Positions 45,768 through 58,668 of a DNA stretch of 64,000 nucleotides are shown here, one piece after another (the first letter of the stretch is position 1; every line of letters starts with the position of its first letter). The DNA is from Castanea sativa (taxonomy: Eukaryota > Streptophyta > Magnoliopsida > Fagales > Fagaceae). Below the pieces are notes generated by a model. It was not told where the DNA came from. It worked only from the letters and a program-made list of their open reading frames with translations, and did no database searches. Made by a program: the position numbers and the translations under genes. The stretch covers positions 7,911,282-7,975,281 of the forward strand of contig NC_134016.1 of NCBI RefSeq assembly GCF_040712315.1. The letters are read 5' to 3'.

Positions 45768-46519
45768 ACTTTGCTGTCATCATTTACCCTTCTATGTAAG
45801 CCCTATGTAAGAGGATGACTTTTAATTAATTGCTTGTCTTTTGCACTGCAAGCAGAAGACTTATTTATGCCTTGTTAGGAACCACTTTCTCTGTTATACA
45901 TTTTGGAACTGCTTAGCTTAACTTTTTAACATCTAAATCATCAAGTCCAATGAAGAGAAGCTCATACTTTTTTTATGAGGAAGCCACCTTTCAGCAGCTA
46001 TGCAGTTAAGCTATAAAAGAGGATCAATCTTATCTGTAAGGGGCAATAAGAAGCTCTGCCTTGTCTGCACCACACACTCGGCACCTAAGCTGTGGAGCTA
46101 GGACCAATCATTTTATAAGTTTCATTTTGAAAATTCACAACAAATGGTTTAAATTGAAAATTATAAGCATTGGTGATTTAGTTCTTAAACAAGAATAGGT
46201 GGGACCCATGACCCTGAAATTTCTCTCTCTCTCTCTCTCTCTCCTTTTTATCGCGTATGTAAATTGAATTTTTATGAAAGATTTTTGAAAGTACAGTAAC
46301 CAGCAATTAACTCCTGAAACCTAATAGCTTCTAAGGGAGAGCTTCTTAGGCAATTGCAGCTTATCTAATTGTCTAATTGCAGCACTTGAAACAGCTTATC
46401 TAATTGCAGATGAAAGTACTCGAAAATACAATTATACTGCAGCACTTGAAAGTACAATTATACTGAAAATACAATTATCTAACAGCACTTGAAAGTACGA
46501 AACAGCACTTGAAACAGCT

Positions 46520-46691
46520 GGATTGAGATCTGGTGCAATTGCTCGTTGCAATTGCACCATGCAATTCACCTCCCTCCCTCTCACAACAATTTTTTTTACT
46601 TTTTTGCTTTCACTTTTTTACGTTTTTTAATTTACATCCATAGCAATTGCATCAGGTGCAATACCTAGGGTATTGCACCTGATCTCAATCC
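46520..46691. mobile_element. Mutator-type MITE, 172 bp
   Basis: Ends GGATTGAGATCTGGTGCAAT and, inverted, GGATTGAGATCAGGTGCAAT, with a perfect 9-bp duplication GAAACAGCT on both sides (46511-46519, 46692-46700). The neighbouring tandem block keeps the unoccupied CACTTGAAACAGCTTATC at 46383-46400. An inner palindrome GGTGCAATACCTAGGGTATT lies near the right end. No coding capacity. Confidence 0.85.
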
Positions 46692-47108
46692 GAAACAGCT
46701 TATCTAATTGCAGAATCTGTAGACAATTCGCAATTATACTGCAGATTCATTCTATCTTCTCCTTTGATACTTCATGTACATTACATAAAACTACCAATGA
46801 TTCAAGAACAAATTCTTATGCCAATTTGACAATTTGTAAGCAATTACAGCAGTAGGAACGTGGAGCTTTAATAGAAGTACATAATAAGTAAGATTCATCT
46901 CCTGTACATCATTCCTTAAAGACTACCCTGGATGGATTTAGTTATAACTTAGTGAAAACTATACACGATTTGTTGGTCAAATAGTTGAGAAAACTAATAT
47001 TTTCACAACCTCATAGTTGTATTTCTTGCTCATCTTTTTTCTGAGAGGCTTGACAGACTAGTTTATGAAAATTATATATGGCTTGATTGTAAATTTTCTC
47101 ACTTGCTA

Positions 47109-47208
47109 GTGGTTGAAGGTTATACCTTGACTCATGGAGCTAGGGCACTGGCAAAGCATGCTAATAAGAGTACCAGTAAATATTGGGGTACTTTGGAAGG
47201 AAATGGCG
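47109..47208 (+). pseudogene. Possible single-exon remnant of a host gene
   Basis: After TTGCTAG the frame reads VVEGYTLTHGARALAKHANK, STSKYWGTLEGN. This looks like an exon of a small conserved plant protein of unknown function that I recall only vaguely. After 47208 the frame continues into low-complexity aromatic residues with no resemblance. No partner exon was found on either side, so it is probably a gene relic. Confidence 0.35.
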
Positions 47209-47510
47209 AGGACCTGTTTGAATTTGAGTTTTGGAGATTAATTTCTTTTTGTTTTTTCTTTTACTGTTTTTTATTGTATGCACAAGTTTGTATACATAAT
47301 TTTTAAATGCTGTCAAATGTATCTAACCATCTCACTTTATGTCATAGAGATTTTCTCACAGTTGTATTGGATTTGGTTTCTCATGCATCTGGTTGAATAG
47401 GAACTATCAAATACAACTTTTCTGTCAGGCCTTTGGAAAAAATTTTCAGATTATTAATCATTAATCTTTTCTTGGAGGGTGGCTTAAGTCAGTCATGTTC
47501 TGACTTAAGC

Positions 47511-47616
47511 CAATGAGCTCTAGCTCAAATGTCACTTTCTCCCCTTGTAATAGCAAGATGGAGGGAGAGGTCATGAAGACCCACTAGGTGAATGTGTAAC
47601 TTATTAATAATAAAAG
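47511..47616 (+). mobile_element. tRNA-derived SINE, box B damaged
   Basis: CCAATGAGCTCTAGCTCAAA, CTTGTAATAGCAAGATGGAG and GACCCACTAGGTGAATGTGT align with the SINE at 40853-40979. A deletion removes the GGGTTC part of box B. The end is TTATTAATAATAAAA. Confidence 0.65.
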
Positions 47617-49399
47617 TACTTTATTTATTTATTTATTTAATGTTTAGCTAGTTCAAAATTCTGCTTTAAAGAGTCTGCCTCTGTGCCCTTGAAAAAAGAT
47701 GGCATGTATTGGGATGAAAGGAATCAGCGAACTTTATATATATATATATATATACACACACATGCTATTTTTTATTTATTTATTTTTTTGCTGAATTACA
47801 CACTCCTTTTGATTGGTCTAGGTGTTGGGGTTCATCTGATTGTTCATCAATCCTTGAGTTTCTAGCTTCTCTTAGACCTGCCATATGATGTTTTTGTATT
47901 TTGTTTTGTTCCTTTGTGCTCATCATCATGAACTCAAAGTCTACATTTTCTCTAATCAATTGAATTCCATTGCTTACATATCAATATATGTATATATTGA
48001 TCAATAAAAAGTTCATTTTTCATTAAAAAGATGAAATATAAGCTCACCAAAACTTGTTATACCAACAAATTTTTCCCCATTCTCTGCCATAACTCAAAGT
48101 TACCAATCTTGTACTTCTGTCGAACTTAACTACCTCTGTGTTGGCAATAAGAGCTTTTATCTTCATTGAATCAGAGCTTTTATCTTCATTGAATCGATCA
48201 AGCAGGAGTTTTACTTCATTAGCATGAGGGCAATCTCACAAAATTCAAACATCAAATACACCCACAGAGCTCTCTTTACAAGAATAGAGAAAACCACCCT
48301 ATTCTATATGGCTCTAATATTTCGGTACTCTTTCCGTTAAACAATTGCCTCAAAGCAACATACATAATATGCTAAGTTAGCTTATCCAAGCTTGCTCTGC
48401 ACGAATTAATATCTAAGTAAAACTTGGTTTGTACAGTTTGGCGTGTACTACAAGGTCAAGCCACCAACATAAAAGTACGTATATTGAAACTTTGCAAGAT
48501 GTGAAACTTTGAAACTTTGCTTTGATGGTAGAACATCAAGTCAAATTGTGAAAATTGTGATCATTTATTGAATAATGAGCTTAAATTGCTCAATGAGAAC
48601 TCAATTTTTTTTATTAGGCTTGGCAAAATGTTCTCAACCTAAGAACCAAACCCAACTTAATCCCTACAAGTTGGGCTGGACTGATTTTTAGAGTTGTTAT
48701 GAATTGGGTGGGGTTGAAGATTTCTTGTCTGATAAAATTAAGTTGGGTTGAAGAACACCCCAAACCCAAGTACCCAACCCAAATTGAGTCATGCACATCC
48801 TATTAAGAAAATCAATATGTCTATCTATTTATAATTTATAATATATTATAAAAGTTGGATCCCTATCACTAGTGGATGCATAAAATTGTAACATATGTCT
48901 TTTTAGGAAGAAATTATTAGGTCTACTGGGAGGATTGTTGATGTGGTCTTCCTAACAATGATACAATGTCATCTATGCAAATGTATGAGTAAACTTTCTA
49001 ATCAATACAAGATATAAAAAAATAAAAAAATTACCATGTGATATCACAACAATTTATTAGTGGGGAGGTCAAGAAAGACCATGTTAGTAGTCTTCTTAGT
49101 AGACTTAATAGTTTCTCCTATTTAACCGTGCATAAAACAATGACACATCTCAAACGTCACGTCTCCACATGGTAAACAATTATTGGTACATGTCAATCTT
49201 CTTGTTATATGTCACCAAAAATAATTAAGAAACTTAATAGAACACTATAAATTTACCATTTAATTAATTATCCACTACATTCTACTTTAAATATCCTATC
49301 AATTTTCCCTTTTCCCCTTTACTAACCTGAAAGGCATGTTCTGAAAAATGAAAATTTAAGTAAACATTTAATTTGATGTAAAAGAAATATTTAGGTGAA

Positions 49400-49401
<2 letters not shown>

Positions 49402-49485
<84 letters not shown>
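49402..49485. repeat. Compound TA-GA microsatellite
   Basis: About 37 bases of TA followed directly by about 47 bases of GA. Confidence 0.95.
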
Positions 49486-49488
<3 letters not shown>

Positions 49489-49948
49489 AAGAATCTGAAT
49501 AGTGTCCTATAAATTAAAAATTAAATTATATAAAAGAGTGATTAAAATGACTCCTCTACCTTTTATTTATTTATTTATATAAATAAATAAATAAATATAT
49601 ATATATATATATATAGATATAGATATATATATTCTTGTGTATATATTTATTTATTTATTGAGAAACAGGTGAAGAATCTGAATAGTGAGAAATCTTGTAA
49701 ATCAAAAATTAAAAATTAAAATATATAAAAATGTGATTAAAATGAATCCTCTACCTTTTAGTTTCTTACAAAAGAATTGATATAATTTAATAATATTTTA
49801 AAAATCAGTTTATAAATCAAGTTAATAATCCTTCTCAAAAAATTAATCAAGTTAAGTCTTAACAATATATTTAATAATACCGTTAAAAATATATGTATAT
49901 TTAATAGTATTTTAGAATGGCCATCAAACTTTTTTTTGAGAATCAGCT

Positions 49949-52900
49949 CTAATGCTTATTATTAAAGGAGGCCAAAAAGATCGGCCTGTAGTACAGATGA
50001 GCTATCTGGTGGTACAATTTCCATCCAGACTTGAGATTGAGAGACAAATTAGCTCGCCTTGACAGAGAGTGAGCTAATGCATTACATTGCCTTCTAACGT
50101 GAGTAAAATTTATCGATGACAAATAAGAGGCAATAAAGTTGATGTCCTTGACTAAATGACTGAAGCATGATAATGAATAAGAGTCTTCTCGAAGTGCTGT
50201 CATGAAGATTTGAGAATCACTCTCCAAAACAATGTCCCATCTCCACAGCCAGTTCAAGTCCCCTCTATGCTGCCAACGCCTCCACCTCTATCACCGTAGA
50301 AGGTAGGGGAATACGTTCAGAGAGAGATACCATGACTTGTCCATGCTTATTCCTAATCACCACCCCCAGACCCGTTGTATTGTCAGCAACAAAAAGAGCT
50401 TCATCCACATTTACTTTATACTGAGAAGGACCTGGTGGCTGCCAGCTTGTTGGTGGACGTCCCACAAGTTTTGTCCGAGCTGTGTTCTCGTGTAGATAGT
50501 CATCCAATTGCTCCTTAGCTTACTGCACCAGGTGGTCCATGTGTCCTACCTTTTTTCTCAACCTAAGGTTGTTTCTGCGAGTCCATAAAGCCCAAACCAC
50601 CATAGCAAACAGGGCAGGCTCTCTATTTTCTGCAAAAACAGTCCCCAAGAGATCAATAAAAAACACCGCTTTTTTTACATTATCATGGCTCCACTGTGGC
50701 ATTTTTTTTTCTAGAAATCTTCCAGCTTCGGACAACTATATAAAGCATGCTTCACATCTTCCTTCAGTTCTCGGCAGAGATCACAGCAATCGTCCTGGAT
50801 AATCTTGCGCCGAACCAGGTTCTCTTTAGAAGACACAGAATTTTTAGCTACTCTCCAAACCAAGTTCTTGACTTTGTTAGGCATGGGAAGGTTCCAAATG
50901 GCTTGCCAAAGTCGTTTTAGACCTGAAAAATCAGATTGTCCAAGTTGTGCATTCTGAAACTCCCTTTGCAAAAATTGATACCCGGATTTAACAGTGTATT
51001 CTCCTTTTGGATTATAGGGCCATGTGAGCACATCTGATTGACTTGTGTGACACGGGGGTAATGTGTGTATGGTTTCCACTTCAAAACTCAACAACATGTT
51101 CTCCATTACCTTAGTTTTCCATTGCTTCTGTATCGGGTCTATCAATGAGCTCACCTTGATTCCCTTTAGTGCTTTAGGCCGAGGGGATAACACTCTTGGA
51201 GAGTGTTTTCTAGGCAACCAGTTATCCTCCCATATGTCTACAAACTGGCCATTACCTATCCTCCATATCGCTCATCTTTTAATGACTTCTCTACCTTTAA
51301 GTATACTACACCAAGCATATGAAGTTGAGCTAGGGTTGGCTGCCTCCATGATTGTGCTATTTGGAAAAAATTTAGCCTTAAACACCTTATAAAATAATGA
51401 TGTTTTGTCATGTAGAAGTCGCTAGGTTTTTTTTGCCAATAATGCATCATTGACCCTTGCTAAATCCTTAAACCCCATTCCGCCTTGTGTCTTAGGTTTG
51501 CAAAGTTCCTCCCATTTAATCCAATGGACCTTTCGGCCCTCTCCCCGCTGCCCCCAAAAATGTTTTTTGATGAGAGCCTCTATTTCATGACATAACTCAA
51601 TTGGCAATTTAAAACAAGACATTGTATAAGTAGGAAGTGATTGAGCCACTGCCTTGATTAACACTTCCCTTCCCGCTTGTGATAGCAATTTCCCTTCCCA
51701 TCCTTGTAGCTTTTTCCACACCCTTTGCTTTATGTTGTCAAGGCTCTCCTTTTTCTTCCTTCCAATAAAAGATGGCAGCCCCAAGTACTTCTCATATTGT
51801 TGGACCACCGGAACCCCTAAAGCTTGCTTAATTGATTCTTGCATATCTTGAGATGTGGACTTGCTGAAGAAAAGGGTGGTTTTATCTCGGTTTATCTGTT
51901 GCCCCGATGCTCTTTCATAAGTATCCAATATTTCCAACAACTTCTGACAATCATTATCTCATGCCCTGCAAAAAATAAGACTGTCATCTACAAAAAAGGA
52001 GATTGGTTAGTTTGGGACCGTTACAGGAAATGAAAACTCCTTTAATTTCTCCCAACTCTTCAGCTTTTTTCAACAAGCCATGGAAGCCCTCAGTGCATAA
52101 TAGAAAAAGATATGGGGAGAGAGGGTCCCCCTGGCAAAGCCCTCTAGTTGGCACAATGTTTCCATGTGGCTCTCCATTTATCAAAATTGAATAAGTGGCT
52201 ATAGATATGCATCCCATCATTAGCTTCACCCAAGCCTCACAAAACCCCATTTTTTTCATCAATTTCTCCATGTACAACCATTCAACCCTATCATAAGCTT
52301 TACTCATATCCAATTTAAGTGCCATATAACCCATATTGCCTGTGCTATGATTTATCATGTAATGCAAAGTTTCAAAAGCAACCATAATGTTATCAAAAAT
52401 CAAATGATCTGTCATAAAAGCACTTTGTTGTTCAGACACTATATTGGGCAACACCTTTTTCAACCTATTTGCTAGAACCTTAGAATATACCCTATAGAGG
52501 ACATTACTAAGAGAAATAGGTCAATATTGGGAGATATATTCTAAGTTTTTTACTTTGGGGATTAAAGTCATAAAAGTGTGACCAAGTGAGGATGGAAAAG
52601 TGCCCGTGTTCAAATACATAAGAATAGCATCTGTTACATCACTTCCAACCAAAGACCAATAATTTTGTTAAAAAATTGGGGGCATACTGTCAGGGCCAGG
52701 TGATTTTAGTGATGCCATTTGGTTGAGAGCAACCTCTACCTCATGTGCCGTGAAGTCCCCCATTAAATCTGAGTTCATCTCTTCAGTCACTACATGTGGA
52801 ATTTGCTCCAAAATATCATCAAAGCTGGTCGGATTTGAGGAGGTGAACAACCCTTAATAAAACTCCACCACTGTGTCCACAATACTTCGCTGATCAGTGC

Positions 52901-54062
52901 ACCATCTGCCCTCCCTATTATAGATTCCTTTGATGAAGTTTCGGCGCCTACGTTGAGAAGCTTTGCTATGAAAATACCGGGTGTTTCTATCTCCATCTCT
53001 AAGCCACTGAATTTTAGACCTTTGAGACCACATTTGAGCTTCACGGTCCAGCAATAGATTAATTTCTTGTTCAAGCCTTCTCACCCAAGCCGCATCTCCT
53101 CCTCTGATTGTTGCTAATTCAGCCTTAGAGAGAAGTTTTCTTTTCTCCTTTAATTCTTGCCTCACACTCCCAAAACTTGTCTTACTCCACTTCAAAAGGG
53201 CTTCCCCACAATTCTGAATTTTTTTAATCACCTTGTTACACTCCGTAACCTCAATGTCTCTCTTCTAAACCCCCTCTATGGTTGCTCCACATCCTTGCTC
53301 AACCATCCACATCTATTCAAACTTGAAGGGTTTTTGCTGGCTGCACTCCATACCTTCTGGCTGGATCAAAATAGCTTTATGGTCAGATGCTGTCACGTCC
53401 AAATGGTACACCTTTGTATCTGGAAAATTTGAAAACCAATCATTTGTTGCTACTGCTCGGTCCAAACGCTCCCATACTGTATAGTTCTCAAAATGCTTAT
53501 GCCAAGTGAAAATGGGTCCCACAAAACCCAAGTCCATGAATCCGCATTCATCTAGTACATCTCTAAAGGCTTGCATTTGTCCATGTGATCGTGTTCTTCC
53601 CCTAATTTTTTTTGATTGCTTTGTGACCTCATTGAAGTCACCTGCACACAACCAAGGCGCCTTTCCTCTTGATTTCAGACTTCTCAACCTTCCCCAAGCC
53701 TCATGCCTTTTTTGAGTGTCCGGTTCGCCATAAAACCCCGTAAATCGTCACTCCCTTTCTTTATTCTTTTTTTTTATTGTACTATCTATGTGATTTATTA
53801 AAAAAGTCTCAACTGTTAAATCAAAGTCTTCCTTCCAAAAAAGCACCAAACCCCCAGTTTAATTTCTCCTAGGAGCAATAAATTTATTCTTCATCTTCAA
53901 ACGATCTTGCACTAACACTAGCCATGTTTCATCCGTCCATGTTTCAGCTAAAAACACAACGGAGGGATCTTTTGCCCACACCATCTTTGCATGCTGATTT
54001 TCTGTTCATTGGTTCCTAAGCCCCTGATAGTTCCAACATAAAATACTCATTGGTTCTGGCAT
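49949..54062 (-). pseudogene. LINE ORF2: endonuclease, reverse transcriptase, RNase H
   Basis: ATG at 54062 opens MPEPMSILCWNYQGLRN. Endonuclease continues through WLCAGDFNEVTK, FTWHKHFENYTVWERLDRA and VTASDHKAI (about 53690-53310). RT covers LKSPGPDSMPP, VSEQQSAFMTDHLIFDN, LKLDMSKAYDRVEW, TRGLCQGDPLSPYLF (52800-52000) and the catalytic FVDDSLIF near 51985, where an extra base shifts the frame and FADD would be usual. After that come KYLGLPSFIGRKK, the zinc-binding CDLCRELKEDVKHALYSC (50770 region) and RNase H with YKVNVDEALF and HVRRQCNALAHSLSRRA ending at 49949. Stops include a TAA near 52853. This copy cannot make an intact enzyme. Confidence 0.87.
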
Positions 54063-54233
54063 GGCTGGGAACTAGCCTCCGCCAATATCAATTTAATTTT
54101 CTTAACCCCCTGAGAAACCCTTCTCTTCTTTGGTAACCCAGTTTGGCCTTCATTTGTATCCCCTCTTCTTTTTTTCACCCAGGATGTCCTCCATCTCAAT
54201 ATCACTCCCCATATTTGTTCTGCTTAACCTTTA

Positions 54234-55514
54234 TCAAGTTGCACCCTTCACTGTTGTCGGAATTTTATTTTCACTAATAGCTAACAGTGGCACACGTGAT
54301 AGTGGAGTTGAAAGTAAAGGTTGTTGTGCACGTGGGGTTTGAATGTCCACAGGTTGCCCTTCATCTAGTGATAATGATGCTAGCAAATTTTCCTTCCCTG
54401 AGTGAGCTAAATTTTTGGCTGCTATAGTTATCTCAGGGTCAAACCTATTTAATTCATAATCAATCTCCCCGATTCTTTCCTCAAATAACTCATCAGCTGA
54501 TCTACTCTCCCCTAATATCGGTGACTTCAAATTCAAATTTTCTGGGATTCCCGAAATAGAGGAAATTGGACTTGAATATCGCGGATTATCCTCTTGAAAA
54601 TCCGCAACATTTTTATGCTGCTGCAAATTATCTGTGCTTTCCTTTTCAAAACTGAATATCTTCGGCGAGGGCTTCCCTATAAGAATCACGACCACCGGTG
54701 GCTTCTTGGCTGCTTGGGTTGGTGTAGTAGACTATTCTTTTCCCCTTTAAGTGTAGAAACCTGGGACCTTAATCACATGTTTCCTCGATGGAATAAAAGG
54801 TGGTGCTCGAATCCATGGTCCAAACTGCTGAGACTCCTTTGACAAACTGCCTTCAGATTCAATCCGTTGTTCACAATCCCTATCGTCATGCGTAAGGCAG
54901 CCACATCAATAACATATATTCGGGAGTTGTTCATATTTAAACGACACCTATAATTCCTTACAAGTGTCTAGAGAGATCACCCTACCAAGACACAAAGGTT
55001 TTGAAATATCAATGGTGACTCTGACTCTAATAAATCCTTCCCCTTCATACTCGTTTTCATCTGTCATTGCATTTACTGTTCCAATGGCTTCACATATCTT
55101 TTCAGCCACTCTTCTGTTCTTGAAATGGATTGGTATATCATGCACCTACACCCAAAACGTAGCCCACTTGAACTCCAACTCTGTCAGGTCCGCCTCCTTA
55201 TCATAATTCTCTATCACCATCAAGTTCTTATCAAAACTCCAAGGCTCAGTTGCTATAATATTTTCCATTTCGCTTTTATCGTCAAAGGTAAAGAGAACGA
55301 TATGATCCCCTTCCCTCTGAACTTTGAATCCGTTTTTTGTTCTCCATATCGGTGTGAAAGTTTTAGCAATGGCTTCTAGATTAAGAGTGCGCTTGGTGAA
55401 AAATTTAACTGCCAAAACGTGTTCTACCTCTGCCTGTTCTTCCATCAAACGAAGGTTTGATCCTTCGGTTTCCAATAATGTAAGGCAGCTCCAGGATTTG
55501 GTTAGGTCTTCCAT
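54234..55514 (-). pseudogene. LINE ORF1: RNA-binding protein with zinc knuckle
   Basis: Best start is ATG at 55514 (MEDLTKSWSCLTLLETEG). The DUF4283-like part has HVLAVKFFTKRTLNLEAIAK and HIVLFTFDDKSEMENII; a TAG follows VKWATFWV-type sequence at 55148-55146, then MHDIPIHFKNRRVAEKICEA continues in frame. The zinc knuckle NICY*CGCLTHDDRDC (C-x2-C-x4-H-x4-C) has its tryptophan codon turned to TGA near 54910. The C-terminal region (54695-54234) is serine-rich without domains. It binds LINE RNA in intact members. Confidence 0.78.
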
Positions 55515-57454
55515 TGTCTTAGATAAAAAATAAAAAACTGTATCCCAATAACCCACGAAAAAGAAACCCACAAAGCCTCCTAGGTAACGTTGTTACCTAG
55601 AGGTACTACGGCACCTTCAAAGAAGGGACTGCAATTCTACAGCCTAGGAGAAGAGGGAAGACCCACTTTCGCTAGCGAAGAGAAACTCAAAACTGCTATC
55701 AAACTATGAAGTAAAAATAAAAATGCCAAAAAGATATAATGAAAAAAAAAAAAGTCACTTAAAAATTTCCAAATCTATCTCTTCCATCACTACATAAATC
55801 TTGTAAACTCACCCTCTAAAACTTACCCACTTGGTTCTTGGAATGGAGTACTTGCTAAGAGAAGTAGCAGAACCTTTGGAATGGAAAATTGGTATGAACT
55901 CGTTTCATCTGAGGGTACTATGTAAATTTGATTGATTTTTTAAAATTGTTTGTGGTTTTTTTTTTTTTTTTTTAAATTTCTTTACGAGATTTTTTTTGTT
56001 GTTGGAAAATGTAAGAGTGAAATTGAGGTATTGGGTTTTGAATTTATTTTACTTAACCATTGGAACAATGAAAAAAATGGAATAGTCAATCAAATCTTAT
56101 CTACATTTATCTCTCTTTCTGTTTATTTATTTATTATTATTTTTTGGTTGCAAAGTTTGATTTAGTGATTTGATTATTATTATTTTAGTGATTTGATTAT
56201 TATTATTTTTAATGAATTATTTTAAGTGAGTTTATTTAGTTGGTGGAAACCGTGGGATCGGAATTGAGGTTCTAAGTTTGTGGGTGTGTTTTGGCCAATG
56301 GCGGAGCCAGGATTTTAGTTTAGAAGGGGCATAATTAAAAGAAGATATTAAAAGTGAAATCAATCTAAAAAATATTAATTAACAATAATAACAAAATAAA
56401 TAAACAATTGTAAGCAAATATGAATATATTTCATATTATTAAAATAAATAAACAAAAATAACCAATTCATAACTATTAAAAACTTTACAAACTGATAGAG
56501 TAAAAATGTGATTAGTGTTACTTAAAAAATATAATGAATAAATGTTTGAAATTATTTTTTGTAATCGGTGACGTGCCAATTTGTAAGACATTAGTAGAAA
56601 TATTTGTAGTATCTCTAACATCATTCGAGGATATAATGCAATAAAAAGTATTATAAATAGTGAAAATAGTGTAAATAATAATAAATAAATAAAAAATAGT
56701 GAAATAGGTGCAAGTTTCACACAGAACAATACAAAAGCATGGTTTGGTGTCTGAGAATTTTTTTTTCCCTTTCTTTTTCCTGTGTCAGAGTCACTTTCAA
56801 CCAAGTAGCAGTCATTTTTTTTTTTTTCTCTATGTCAGTTTGTAATTGCTTTACACTACTGATGTTAGAAAATTTTGGGAGGAGTCAGGGGGGCAGGTGC
56901 CCCCCCTCGCCCCCCTCTGGCTCTGCCAGTGGTTTTGGCTACAAAGAAAGTGAGGCAAAGAAGAAAAAAACTAACATGTTAATTCCTATTGACTATTGTT
57001 TTATTTTTATCTAAAAGGAAATGAGATGTTAGTAAATTTAGAATATAGGATAAATTTATGATCTGTAACAGAAATTAAAATTTCAAGTGACTCACTAATT
57101 ATTAATATAATTCAAATATTTATTCATAATTAAAATTTAATTAAATTGTGCATTGCATTGGTATATTACTAGTTTTTTTTTTTTTTAAAGAAAGTCATTG
57201 TCTTGAGTCATCAAATGATGTTAGGGACACTACAACTTTTATTATATAACCCTTACAAATAGATATGCCAATTTTTAAAAACAAAATAAATAAATAATTA
57301 AGACACTAATTTATAATATTGTTGATGTGGCACTAATATAATTCATTGCTATATCAATTTGTAAGTTTTTTAAATTAAAATTGGTAGAACATTCTATCCT
57401 CTCCATTTGAAATCTAACCAATGACACGCCATTTAAAATTTCATTTGGCACCAA

Positions 57455-57963
57455 GGTTGTCAAAATCGGGATCCTACGTAGGATCGTAGGAGGTAGGTGA
57501 GATCGTAGATCGTAGGATCGGATCGTAAATCGTAAGATCCTATATTATTTGAGAAAAAAAAAAAAAAACATTTGTATGTTAAATAATCACATAAATTATA
57601 CATTCATTAATATAATTACCATACATCACTATATTCATTTATAAGCATCATTTAAAGAAGTCAAAAATCTCAAAACATGACACTCTATTGGAATACTTTT
57701 TATTCGGATCCAACTGGCACACTCTCTACATTAGAGTTGAAAATTTTGGTCTATTGGCATTTTATTTTTCATTTAAGTCCAACTGAGCAATCTATTAAGT
57801 TTAAAAACATTACAAGAAATAAAGGTCGTTTGGGATCATCAGAATCATATGATCCTATCGATCCTGAACGATCGCAAAGATCCTTGAAAGATCCGAATCG
57901 TTTTGAGCAGGTAAGATTGTAAAATCGTAGGATCGTAGGATCCAGATCGGAATTTTGACAACC
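57455..57963. mobile_element. Inverted-repeat element with GATCGTAGGATC motifs
   Basis: The left end GGTTGTCAAAATCGGGATCC is inverse to the right end GGAATTTTGACAACC, with TAGGATCGTAGGATC repeats on both sides. About 509 bp, no coding capacity. A clear target duplication is not seen. Confidence 0.65.
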
Positions 57964-58302
57964 ATGTTTGGCACTCTATACATTGTTATATTTTGAAAAT
58001 ACATTCTTAGTGGTAAAATGGATGCTCACTACTTCTAGTGAGAATTGTGAGATTGAGAGGATTCTAACTTCCTAAGTGTTACTAACTCATATTCCTCTGT
58101 TGACGTGCCAACGTCTTATTAGTGAGTATTGACAACTGTTACAAACCATACCGACAATCATGATTGACACTACACTAATCAGTTTAAGGACATACAATTC
58201 TTTATAATTTTTTTTTTCATGACAGTAGATATGTCCCATCGTAATTATTTACCAAAAAGGACTTTGATTGTCAATGTCACACACTTTTTTTTTTTTTTTT
58301 GG

Positions 58303-58668
58303 GTTAAAATATAAATTGAATTTTTTAAATACGACTAAAATTCATTTTTTTTTTTAACTTTATTTTTATTCAATTGAATTGTCTACATTTCAAATGTGTC
58401 CAATTTAGGCATTTTCGTCCAATTCTATTAAAAATTTGTTGCTAAGTATGCAATTAACTAATAAAAAAGATTATTTGAAAAAAATTCACATAAAAAATCT
58501 ATAAATATTGTTATAGTTTATTTTCATGTGAGAAACATATTTTTTAATGCAATTGGATGGAATGATTGAATTGAATAAATTTGAAACTTAAAAATCTTAA
58601 TTGAATGAAAGTAAAGTTAGAGGATGAATTTCAATCAAATTTAAAAGGTGTAATTTGCATTTTAACTT
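58303..58668. mobile_element. Short inverted-repeat element, Mutator-like termini
   Basis: GTTAAAATATAAATTGAATT on the left pairs with the inverse of AATTTGCATTTTAAC on the right. The termini resemble the Pack-MULE ends (GGTTAAAATGCAAA), so it may be a short relative. Flanking T runs hide any target duplication. Confidence 0.4.

Larger units (their letters stand above)
45768..49930. other. Intergenic between the ASCH gene and the LINE
   Basis: Besides the features listed separately, it holds a CT microsatellite (about 46222-46242), a degenerate tandem block at 46340-46520 built on CAGCACTTGAAACAGC and TATCTAATTGCAG, an exact 23-bp direct repeat GAGCTTTTATCTTCATTGAA (48150-48200), TA and GA microsatellites, and a duplicated block of about 90 bases with AAGAATCTGAATAGTG (49485-49560 and 49665-49765). 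No complete gene was found. Confidence 0.5.
49931..55694 (-). mobile_element. Nearly full-length LINE (plant L1 type), decayed
   Basis: Runs from a 5' end near 55694 to a short poly-A at 49931 (poly-T on plus). Flanks GCCATCAAACT (49920-49930) and GCTATCAAACT (55695-55705) are a likely 11-bp target duplication with one change. Order on minus: ORF1 (DUF4283-like plus zinc knuckle), ORF2 with endonuclease, RT, zinc-binding region and RNase H. Both ORFs have several stops and frameshifts. The RNase H at the end is typical of one plant LINE group. Of the LINE copies in the window only this one keeps its 5' part. Confidence 0.88.

Noticed and set aside
48050..48240. Minus-strand peptide resembling a coding exon (ALIANTEVVKFDRSTRLVTL)
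   Set aside because: Suggestive composition, but too short, with stops around it and no partner exon; I could not tie it to any family.
57677..57922. 81-codon frame inside the GATCGTAGG inverted-repeat element
   Set aside because: Falls wholly within a short non-coding element and reads through its repeats.
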